A stretch of 5,889 nucleotides of DNA. Origin: Eubacterium sp. GTDB lineage: Bacteria > Bacillota_A > Clostridia > Lachnospirales > Lachnospiraceae. Both the position numbers and the translations under genes were made by a program. Where the stretch lies: NCBI GenBank assembly GCA_023663915.1, contig JAMPGN010000242.1, forward strand, positions 1 through 5,889, read 5' to 3'. A model generated the notes under the pieces. The model worked only from the letters and a program-made list of their open reading frames with translations. It had not been told where the DNA came from and searched no databases. This document shows, in pieces, positions 1 to 4,945 of the stretch. Each line of letters opens with the position of its first letter. Positions within the stretch are counted from its first letter, which is position 1.

Positions 1-59
1 TACCGTGCAGGCTTCTCCACCTGCATTAAAATATCGTCACTTAACGCCAGTTTTCTCAT
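1..59 (-). CDS. N-terminal fragment of a TIGR03960-type B12-binding radical SAM protein (partial)
   Basis: Only 19 codons are visible, running off the left edge. The start is an ATG at 59, with GAGGAA at 69-74 nine bases upstream and a near-consensus promoter (98-126) ahead of it. The peptide begins MRKLALSDDILMQVEKPAR. The EKPAR motif close to the N-terminus, after a short acidic and hydrophobic lead, is what I recognise from the uncharacterised TIGR03960 family. That family has a cobalamin-binding domain followed by a radical SAM domain, and in Clostridia often lies upstream of a DUF2344 protein and a ribonuclease G/E gene. The Cys cluster that would prove radical SAM chemistry lies outside the window, so the call rests on the N-terminal motif alone. 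The last two bases begin a TA- codon, consistent with the Tyr expected after EKPAR. Confidence 0.65.
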   Translation of the reverse strand, partial: MRKLALSDDILMQVEKPAR

Positions 60-68
60 GAATAATTG

Positions 69-74
69 TTCCTC
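69..74 (-). promoter_or_regulatory. Shine-Dalgarno site fixing the start of the radical SAM gene
   Basis: GAGGAA on the minus strand, nine bases before the ATG at 59. It supports reading the short fragment at the left edge as a genuine gene start rather than a random frame. Confidence 0.6.
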
Positions 75-97
75 ATTTACAAGCTTTTCTCATTATT

Positions 98-126
98 AGT
101 ATATAAGATATCCCCCACAAAGTCAA
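98..126 (-). promoter_or_regulatory. Near-consensus sigma-A promoter for the radical SAM gene
   Basis: The minus strand carries TTGACT at 121-126 and TATACT at 98-103, separated by exactly 17 bases. Each hexamer differs from the housekeeping consensus at one position. Transcription would begin near 91, giving a leader of about 30 bases that contains the GAGGAA ribosome site. The -35 box starts only eight bases after the stop codon of the upstream small gene, and no hairpin terminator lies between them. The radical SAM gene is therefore probably transcribed from this promoter plus any read-through from upstream. Confidence 0.75.
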
Positions 127-133
127 AACATCA

Positions 134-565
134 TCAGTTTTGCGACCCAAATAATGCCGCCAGACCGTCCATCGTATCATTGCCGTCTCCATCATACAAA
201 TGAAAAGTGTCCGCGATAATCATTTCATGGATATCCCCTGTGGTATATCTGCCGATCCGGTCGCCGCCGGTATCGCAGATTAAAAAACCTACAAACAATA
301 AAATGGCAAGAATCATCCGATACTTGAATGTACCCATGGAAAAAACCGGGACAACTCCGTCTTCTGGCACATTATTTCCATATCCCTGCTCTCCCGATGG
401 CAGTTTACCCCTGTCGTAGAGCGGCGGCTGTGTGTTCGTCCCGTAAAGAATGTTCTCCCGCTGTCTGATTTTCATGCGATTTCCGTGATTTTCCTCCCTT
501 ATGTACTGAGCTAAAGCCATTTTCTTTTCCAAAGGAACTTTACGATCCATATGTAGTCTATCCAT
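134..565 (-). CDS. Hypothetical small single-pass membrane protein
   Basis: 143 residues, family not recognised. Residues 1-40 are strongly charged and probably helical (MALAQYIREENHGNRMKIRQ lies within them). Residues 41-75 are Gly/Pro/Asn-rich and likely disordered. Residues 83-97 (RMILAILLFVGFLIC) form one hydrophobic membrane segment preceded by Lys/Arg, predicting a cytoplasmic N-terminus and an external C-terminus. The roughly 45-residue tail holds an acidic DGDGND run at 125-130, reminiscent of a calcium-binding loop though no family match is claimed. There is no cleavable signal peptide, because the hydrophobic stretch is central. The start is uncertain: ATG at 565 has a stop just upstream and no clear ribosome site, ATG at 550 is similar, and ATG at 520 has GGAAAAG seven to ten bases upstream. 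The gene lies between the his-operon terminator and the radical SAM gene, same strand. Coding status is supported by length, composition and a coherent membrane topology. Confidence 0.6.
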   Translation of the reverse strand: MDRLHMDRKVPLEKKMALAQYIREENHGNRMKIRQRENILYGTNTQPPLYDRGKLPSGEQGYGNNVPEDGVVPVFSMGTFKYRMILAILLFVGFLICDTGGDRIGRYTTGDIHEMIIADTFHLYDGDGNDTMDGLAALFGSQN

Positions 566-625
566 TCATCAACTTGTTTGCTTCATTTTATGATTTAACA
601 CCATAAAAAAGAACATCACCGAGAA

Positions 626-652
626 ACCATACCTTTTGCATGTATTCGTCAA
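626..652 (-). promoter_or_regulatory. Weak candidate promoter for the small membrane-protein gene
   Basis: Minus-strand TTGACG at 647-652 and TATGGT at 626-631 are separated by 15 bases, which is shorter than ideal. The -35 hexamer falls inside the 31-base palindrome at 638-668, so a protein bound there would block it. Other AT-rich -10-like strings occur nearby (for example TAAAAT closer to the gene) but lack a convincing -35. The assignment is tentative. Confidence 0.3.
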
Positions 653-668
653 AATGACGAATACATGC
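638..668. repeat. 31-bp perfect palindrome, left copy of a 17-bp shared core
   Basis: A left arm GCATGTATTCGTCA (638-651) and its exact reverse complement (655-668) are separated by three A residues. The 14-bp arms could form a very stable hairpin or a dimeric protein-binding site. No T-tract follows on either strand, so it is not an intrinsic terminator. The central 17 bases, TTCGTCAAAATGACGAA, recur exactly at 903-919. Confidence 0.85.
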
Positions 669-784
669 GTTATTTAATGACATTCTATATCATTAAAATT
701 AAAATACATATGTTATTATTTTCCATGGAAATTTTTATAGTAGAATAGGTGTGAAAAATTTTGCAGGAAATCCTGCGAAGGGTA

Positions 785-812
785 TTTTTTGGCATCAGAT
801 TTTGCCAAAAAA
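785..812. repeat. Inverted repeat with 10-bp arms in the intergenic region
   Basis: TTTTTTGGCA (785-794) pairs with TGCCAAAAAA (803-812) across an eight-base loop. On both strands the T-run precedes the GC core and A residues follow, the reverse of an intrinsic terminator, so it is recorded as structure only. Confidence 0.6.
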
Positions 813-863
813 AGATAGAAAAATGAAATTTTTTTGAAGTTATGGTCGATTTGGGTCATAATT

Positions 864-893
864 GCAGGGTAAATTACCCTGCCAACCTGCCAA
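864..893. repeat. 19-bp perfect palindrome overlapping a tandem 8-bp repeat
   Basis: GCAGGGTAA (864-872) and its reverse complement TTACCCTGC (874-882) are separated by a single A. The right arm runs into two adjacent copies of CCTGCCAA (878-885 and 886-893). A related shorter inverted repeat, GCAGGA/TCCTGC, is at 763-776. A hairpin with so small a loop would have to open a few pairs, so the perfect symmetry is more easily explained as a protein site or as part of a folded repeat element. Confidence 0.75.
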
Positions 894-901
894 TCCATAA
901 A

Positions 902-920
902 TTTCGTCAAAATGACGAAA
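902..920. repeat. Second copy of the palindromic core
   Basis: TTTCGTCA (902-909) and TGACGAAA (913-920) flank three A residues. The inner 17 bases are identical to those of the palindrome at 638-668, and ACATGC follows at 920-925 as it does in the first copy. The left flank has diverged. Confidence 0.8.
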
Positions 921-944
921 CATGCACCGTAAGGCACACCGCAG

Positions 945-974
945 AAAAAACGCCGCCTTCAAAGCGGCGTTTTT
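945..974 (-). terminator. Rho-independent terminator of the his operon
   Basis: On the minus strand, AAAAACGCCGC is followed by a seven-base loop and GCGGCGTTTTTT. The six-pair all-GC stem uses 951-956 and 964-969, extended by A-T pairs, and a run of six T residues (945-950) follows. It begins within the hisIE stop codon (973-975), so termination immediately follows translation. A-runs on the other side make it potentially bidirectional. Confidence 0.9.
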
Positions 975-2256
975 ACCTTTGTGCCAATTCCGCAGTGATC
1001 TCTTCCCATGTCACGTTCTTCTCCGCCATCAAAACCATCATATGGTACAGAAAATCAGAAATTTCATATTTGACTTCGTTCGCATTGGGATTCTTGGCGG
1101 CGATCACGATCTCCGTCGCCTCTTCTCCCAATTTCTTGAGTATCTTGTCGATGCCTTTGTCAAACAGATAATTTGTGTACGAGCCTTCCTTCGGATGCAC
1201 TTTTCTATCCTTGATAACATCGAACACCTGTTCAAACACTTTGAGAGGGTTTGTCTCTTCATACTCTTTTGCCATAATCTCATTAAAAAAGCAGGAATGT
1301 GCGCCGGTATGACATGCCGCGCCAATCTGTGACACTTTCGCGAGGATCGTATCTTTGTCACAATCGGCAGTCAGCGACTTCACATATTGATAATGCCCGC
1401 TTGTCTCTCCTTTGACCCATAATTCTTGGCGGCTTCGGCTGTAATAAGTCATTTTGCCAGTCTTTAAGGTCATATTATAGGCTTCTTCGTCCATGTAAGC
1501 CACCATCAGTACTTCGTCTGTCTTATAATCCTGAACGACCACCGTAACATGCCCGTCAGAATTTAGCTTAAACTCTTCCCATCTAATCGCAGGTTCAAAA
1601 GTATTCACATTGATACCGTTATTCTGGCACAGCGACTTGATTGCCAAAAGCTCACGCGCATTTACGTTGATCGCGTAGCCGGAAATGCCACATATATTAT
1701 CTTTGGACAATAACTCTAGTATTTTGTCGAGTGAAACTTCCGGAACCGAGGCAATGATCGGGAATCTGGAAACCGCAATCGCGTCTTTTATTTCTTTTTC
1801 CCGTATCAGAATGATCTCTTCCACATAGCTCTCCAGAAGTTCCTCGTTATCGCGGATGGTCTTTGCGTCCGCCACACTTGCCACAATCTTGTCTTTGCCG
1901 AATTTCTTGGAAACTTCCTCGGTGAGCGCCACGTTCTCCGGTTTGGAATAGTTGAGCGCTGCTTTCTTGCATCCGGCATAGATCAATTTCTTGATATCTT
2001 CCATGCGCTTCACGTTGCCAGCGCCAATCACGGGTATCTCCGCCTCGTTACAGACTGCCTTGATGATATCCAAGGCTTCTTCATGCTCCGCGTCGCTCTC
2101 AGACATATCGAAGATAATCAATTCATCCGCATTATTGTCGCTGTAAAATTTTGCAAGCGCGACCGGGTTTGTGTCGATAATCGTCCTGTCCGCAAAACCT
2201 TTGATGGCATTTCCTTTATATAAGTAAATACATGGTATAAATTTCTTGTATCGCAT
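973..2256 (-). CDS. hisIE: HisIE (phosphoribosyl-AMP cyclohydrolase / phosphoribosyl-ATP pyrophosphatase) with N-terminal HisF-like domain
   Basis: 427 residues, about twice an ordinary HisIE. Residues 1-222 resemble the HisF barrel: FIPCIYLYKGNAIKG at 6-20, DELIIFDMSES at 44-54, IPVIGAGN at 74-81 and AGCKKAALN at 94-102. The catalytic Asp of strand 1 is Tyr11, and the second catalytic Asp aligns without gaps to Ala129 (Asp130 is adjacent). The IASGG phosphate loop is IASVP, so cyclase activity is unlikely. Residues 223-330 are HisI, with VQDYKTDEVLMVAYMD, SRSRQELWVKGETSGH, metal Asp298/300/302 and zinc Cys299/315/322. These residues convert PR-AMP to ProFAR. Residues 335-427 are HisE, with KKLGEEATE at 374-382 and EISDF at 398-402, hydrolysing PR-ATP to PR-AMP. 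The ATG at 2256 is the only start in frame; AAAGG lies 14 bases upstream, an unusually long spacing. It is the last gene of the operon, 65 bp after hisB, and presumably cytoplasmic. Confidence 0.93.
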   Translation of the reverse strand: MRYKKFIPCIYLYKGNAIKGFADRTIIDTNPVALAKFYSDNNADELIIFDMSESDAEHEEALDIIKAVCNEAEIPVIGAGNVKRMEDIKKLIYAGCKKAALNYSKPENVALTEEVSKKFGKDKIVASVADAKTIRDNEELLESYVEEIILIREKEIKDAIAVSRFPIIASVPEVSLDKILELLSKDNICGISGYAINVNARELLAIKSLCQNNGINVNTFEPAIRWEEFKLNSDGHVTVVVQDYKTDEVLMVAYMDEEAYNMTLKTGKMTYYSRSRQELWVKGETSGHYQYVKSLTADCDKDTILAKVSQIGAACHTGAHSCFFNEIMAKEYEETNPLKVFEQVFDVIKDRKVHPKEGSYTNYLFDKGIDKILKKLGEEATEIVIAAKNPNANEVKYEISDFLYHMMVLMAEKNVTWEEITAELAQR

Positions 2257-2310
2257 ATTGGACTGCTGTGCCTTTCTTGTATATTCATAACTGTTTCGGA
2301 TTTTTATGTT

Positions 2311-2394
2311 ATAGGAAATTCCTATGCCAACGCTCCTTTAGTGCTGAGCACACCCTTGACTCTCTCATCATAGGAAATTGCCTCATCCAACGCT
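2311..2394 (-). repeat. Imperfect direct repeat spanning the 3' end of hisB
   Basis: Two segments, 2370-2394 and 2311-2334, share AGCGTTGG at one end and AATTTCCTAT at the other on the minus strand, about 21 of 25 positions in all. The first encodes ALDEAISY inside HisB; the second encodes the final ALA, the stop codon and bases beyond it. In the second copy the sequence is also a 15-base palindrome (2311-2325) covering the stop. Confidence 0.6.
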
Positions 2395-2912
2395 TTTCCG
2401 AACGCCTTAAACATTGCCTCAATCATGTGATGGGCATTGCATCCGTCAAGCATCTTAATATGCAGATTCATGCCTGCACTATAGCTGACCGCATAGAAGA
2501 ACTCCTTGACTAGTTCCGTATCCAGTTCCCCGACCCTCTCCACGGGAAACACACAGTCATATGCAAAATAAGGTCTTCCGCACAGATCGACCGCGCACAG
2601 GCAGAGCGCATCGTCCATCGGCAGTACAAAAGAGCCATAGCGTCGGATGCCCGCCTTATCCCCGATTGCCTCGCGGATCGCCGTGCCCAGCACAATGCCA
2701 GTATCTTCTACCGTATGATGCCCATCCACTTCCAGATCTCCATCGACCCGCAGTGTGAGATCAAAAAAACCATGTTTGGAAAATCCCTGCAGCATGTGGT
2801 CAAAAAAACCGATTCCCGTATGCACATCGCTTACGCCTGTACCATCGATATTCAATGTCAGTGAAATGTCTGTTTCCTTTGTCTTGCGCTGAATGTCTGC
2901 CGTTCTTTCCAT
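2322..2912 (-). CDS. hisB: Imidazoleglycerol-phosphate dehydratase (monofunctional HisB)
   Basis: This enzyme dehydrates imidazoleglycerol phosphate to imidazoleacetol phosphate, the sixth step of histidine synthesis. The 196-residue protein has the usual length for a stand-alone IGPD, with no fused phosphatase. Motifs, numbered from the ATG at 2912, are TGIGFFDHML at 32-41, DGHHTVEDTG at 63-72 (His65, His66, Glu69: manganese ligands in the family), MDDALCLCAVDLCGRPY at 99-115, NAHHMIEAMFKAF at 159-171 (second ligand set, His161, His162, Glu165) and STKGAL near the end. The frame could begin two codons earlier at TTG 2918, but AGAAGG at 2920-2925 lies only one base from that codon and seven from ATG 2912, so the ATG is preferred. 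The protein then begins MERTADIQRKTKET, matching the family N-terminus. The stop lies within a short palindrome. Confidence 0.96.
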   Translation of the reverse strand: MERTADIQRKTKETDISLTLNIDGTGVSDVHTGIGFFDHMLQGFSKHGFFDLTLRVDGDLEVDGHHTVEDTGIVLGTAIREAIGDKAGIRRYGSFVLPMDDALCLCAVDLCGRPYFAYDCVFPVERVGELDTELVKEFFYAVSYSAGMNLHIKMLDGCNAHHMIEAMFKAFGKALDEAISYDERVKGVLSTKGALA

Positions 2913-2919
2913 ATACAAA

Positions 2920-2925
2920 CCTTCT
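2920..2925 (-). promoter_or_regulatory. Shine-Dalgarno site deciding the hisB start
   Basis: AGAAGG on the minus strand is seven bases from ATG 2912 and only one base from the upstream in-frame TTG at 2918. This spacing favours the ATG. Confidence 0.75.
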
Positions 2926-3000
2926 TTCTGATATATTTCGCATATTCTGTTACGATCACATCTGTCAGAGCAGTATTCCCGTCATCATATAAGGTGAAAC

Positions 3001-3018
3001 GGAAACGCTCACGCTTCC
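3001..3018 (-). other. Stem-loop over the hisD stop codon
   Basis: GGAAGCG (3012-3018) can pair with CGTTTCC (3001-3007) through seven pairs, one of them G-U, enclosing a four-base loop that includes most of the hisD stop codon. No T-run follows, so it is not a terminator. It could act as an mRNA-processing or stability hairpin in the 96-bp hisD-hisB spacer, or be fortuitous. Confidence 0.35.
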
Positions 3019-4304
3019 GGGAAACGAACCTTAATGGAGTTGGCATGGGCGGTCAGCCCTTCCCGCTCGGCAAACATCTCAATATCCTTATGCGCTTTCT
3101 CAAGCGCCTCTCTTGAATAGGAAATGATACTTGTCTTTTTTAGGAAATCATCCACATTCAAAGGCGAGAAAAACTTTGCCGTCCCGTTGGTCGGCAGGAT
3201 ATGATTCGGTCCTGCATAGTAATCCCCTAACGGCTCGGAGGAATACTCGCCAAGAAAAATCGCGCCTGCATTCTTGATCTTTGTCATAACGTTGTAAGGG
3301 TCTTTCGTCAGAATTTCCAAGTGTTCCGATGCGATGGCGTTCGCCGCGTCCACAGCCTCTTCCATCGAGTCAGCCAACAGGATATAGCCGTAATTGTCTA
3401 ATGATTTGCGAATGATCTCCGCCCTCGACAGTTCCTGCAAAAACCCTTCGATCTCCCGTTTTACCGCCTCTGCGACATGTTCGTCCGTGGTGATAAGGAT
3501 CGCACTTGCCAGCTCGTCATGTTCTGCCTGGGAGAGCAGGTCAGCCGCTACGTAGCGTGGATTCGCCGTCTCATCGGCAATCACAAGAATTTCACTGGGA
3601 CCCGCGATAGAATCAATGCTCACATAACCGAAACATGCTTTCTTGGCAAGCGCCACAAATATATTGCCCGGTCCGGTGATCTTGTCTACCTTCGGTATGC
3701 TCTGCGTGCCAAACGCCATAGCCGCGATCGCCTGTGCACCGCCCACTTTGTAGATTTCATCCACGCCGGCTATCTTCGCGGCAACCAATGTGCCGGGATT
3801 TACCCTTCCATCCGCACCAGCGGGCGTCGTCATGATGATCTTTGGCACTCCGGCTACTTTTGCCGGAATGACATTCATCAAAACACTGCTCGGATATGCC
3901 GCCTTACCGCCGGGCACATAAACGCCGGACACCGCGATAGGCAGAATCCTCTGTCCCAGAATACTTCCGTCTGGTTTCGTGTCAATCCAGCTATTGCGGA
4001 GCTGTCTACGGTGAAAATCCTCGATATTGGCGGCGGATCGTTTGAGTACTTCTACAAAAGCCTCGTCGATCTTACCGAAAGCCTCATCGATCTCCGCTTC
4101 CGCCACGCGGATATGAGCGGAATCGATATCCCATTTGTCAAACTGCTTCGTATATTCAAAAACAGCCTTGTCGCCCTGCTCTCTCACGTTTGTGATGATC
4201 TGGGCGACGGTACTCTCATATTCGGAATAATTGTTAGGGCTTCTTTTTAATAGAGTACCCAGAATATCTTTCTGCGCTTTCTCAGTTAATCTGACTGTTT
4301 TCAT
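3009..4304 (-). CDS. hisD: Histidinol dehydrogenase
   Basis: This zinc enzyme oxidises L-histidinol in two NAD-dependent steps to L-histidine, the end of the pathway. The 431 residues are full family length. Motifs in order: YVPGGKAAYPSSVLMN (129-144), KVGGAQAIAAMAFGT (186-200), VDKITGPGNIFVALAKK (206-222), IDSIAGPSEILVIAD (230-244), LLSQAEHD (256-263) and GPNHILPTNGTAKFFSPL (365-382). Residues matching the E. coli zinc and catalytic set are present: Gln259, His262, Glu327, His328, Asp361 and His420. The ATG at 4304 overlaps the hisG stop as ATGA, and AAGGAG at 4309-4314 sits four bases before it, encoded within the last hisG codons. Translation is therefore likely coupled to hisG. A 96-bp spacer with no convincing gene separates it from hisB. 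Confidence 0.97.
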   Translation of the reverse strand: MKTVRLTEKAQKDILGTLLKRSPNNYSEYESTVAQIITNVREQGDKAVFEYTKQFDKWDIDSAHIRVAEAEIDEAFGKIDEAFVEVLKRSAANIEDFHRRQLRNSWIDTKPDGSILGQRILPIAVSGVYVPGGKAAYPSSVLMNVIPAKVAGVPKIIMTTPAGADGRVNPGTLVAAKIAGVDEIYKVGGAQAIAAMAFGTQSIPKVDKITGPGNIFVALAKKACFGYVSIDSIAGPSEILVIADETANPRYVAADLLSQAEHDELASAILITTDEHVAEAVKREIEGFLQELSRAEIIRKSLDNYGYILLADSMEEAVDAANAIASEHLEILTKDPYNVMTKIKNAGAIFLGEYSSEPLGDYYAGPNHILPTNGTAKFFSPLNVDDFLKKTSIISYSREALEKAHKDIEMFAEREGLTAHANSIKVRFPEA

Positions 4305-4945
4305 ATTTCTCCTTTCAGATCATTTATCAGCTTCCTAATCCGCTCCGGCTCCATCTGCATACTGACCTGATTGACGATCATTCGTGCCGACAAGGGGCAT
4401 ATTTCCTCTAACACCCTCAAACCATTTTCCTTCAAAGTGGAGCCCGTCTCTACAATATCCACAATCACATCGGCAAGTTTCACGATCGGTCCTAACTCTA
4501 CAGAACCGTTCAGTTTGATGATATCCACCGTCTGATGCTTTTTATTATAAAAATAATCCTTGGCGATATTGGGATATTTGCTGGCTACGCGGATCATTTC
4601 ATGATGCTGTAACAGCTCTCTTGCGCTCTCCGGTCCGCACACACACATTTTACATTTGCCGTACCCTAAATCTAGGACTTCATAGACGCGTCTGTTCTCT
4701 TCCATGATCGTATCCTTGCCGACCACGCCGATATCCGCCGCGCCGTATTCGACATATGTAGGTACGTCCGGACCTTTTGCAAGGAAAAACTTGAATTTCA
4801 ACTCCTCATTCACAAAGACCAGCCTGCGCGAATCCTTATCCTTCATCTCCTCGCATGTAATGCCGATCTTCTCCAAAAGATCCATTGTTTTATTCGCAAG
4901 CCGCCCTTTTCCGAGGGCGAATGTTAAATATCTGTCTTCACTCAT
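4301..4945 (-). CDS. hisG: ATP phosphoribosyltransferase, short-form catalytic subunit (HisG-S)
   Basis: HisG condenses ATP with PRPP to phosphoribosyl-ATP, the committed step of the pathway. The 214-residue length marks the short form, which lacks the C-terminal histidine-binding regulatory domain and needs HisZ; the adjacent hisZ fits. Motifs, numbered from ATG 4945: LTFALGKGRLA (7-17), AKGPDVPTYVEYGAADIGVV (56-75), RVASKYPNIAKDYF (119-132), LNGSVELGP (145-153) and the PRPP loop VDIVETGSTL (162-171). An ATG at 4957 is also in frame, but it has no ribosome site and would add GVV before MSEDRYLTFALGKGRL. ATG 4945 has GGGAG five bases upstream and gives the usual short N-terminus. It overlaps hisZ by 8 bp and hisD by 4 bp, suggesting coupled translation of HisZ, HisG and HisD. 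Confidence 0.96.
   Translation of the reverse strand: MSEDRYLTFALGKGRLANKTMDLLEKIGITCEEMKDKDSRRLVFVNEELKFKFFLAKGPDVPTYVEYGAADIGVVGKDTIMEENRRVYEVLDLGYGKCKMCVCGPESARELLQHHEMIRVASKYPNIAKDYFYNKKHQTVDIIKLNGSVELGPIVKLADVIVDIVETGSTLKENGLRVLEEICPLSARMIVNQVSMQMEPERIRKLINDLKGEI

Larger units (their letters stand above)
638..925. mobile_element. Possible MITE-like non-autonomous element in the intergenic region
   Basis: This 288-bp AT-rich block begins with GCATGTATTCGTCA and ends with TGACGAAACATGC, which are near-perfect terminal inverted repeats with one base missing at the right end. Inside lie further self-complementary segments at 721-730, 763-776, 785-812 and 864-882. No target-site duplication is evident in the flanking bases, and there is no transposase or convincing coding frame. 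It fills most of the gap between the his-operon terminator and the small membrane-protein gene. The alternative is an ordinary intergenic region with two copies of a palindromic operator. Finding other copies in the genome would decide between them. Confidence 0.35.

Noticed and set aside
638..668. The 31-base palindrome as a transcription terminator
   Set aside because: Neither strand has a T-run after the stem, and a much better terminator already ends the his operon at 945-974.
785..812. The TTTTTTGGCA...TGCCAAAAAA inverted repeat as a terminator
   Set aside because: The T-run precedes rather than follows the GC core on both strands and the core has only four GC-rich pairs, so it does not have intrinsic terminator geometry.
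638..925. Repeated palindromes as a CRISPR array
   Set aside because: Only two copies of the core, about 265 bp apart, with no regular spacer length and no cas genes nearby.
716..937. A 73-codon open frame on the minus strand within the palindromic intergenic region
   Set aside because: It has no ribosome site, is built from the palindromes and AT-rich runs (Phe/Lys/Tyr-rich product), starts inside a repeat and resembles no family I know. Treated as chance translation of the repeat block.
842..1332. Two overlapping plus-strand frames opposite the end of hisIE and its terminator
   Set aside because: They cross the terminator hairpin and run antisense to the conserved HisI and HisE motifs, and the products have no coherent features.
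2858..3046. A 62-codon minus-strand frame linking the end of hisD, the spacer and the start of hisB
   Set aside because: The only ATG lies inside hisD, and the frame overlaps two conserved genes in other frames. The spacer part (ERFRFTLYDDGNTALTDV) reads somewhat protein-like, but it has no start or family match.
3477..4250. A long (257-codon) plus-strand frame antisense to hisD
   Set aside because: It lies wholly opposite a well-conserved hisD, its product is rich in Arg/His/Cys as expected of a complement-strand shadow, and it has no supporting ribosome site or recognisable motif.
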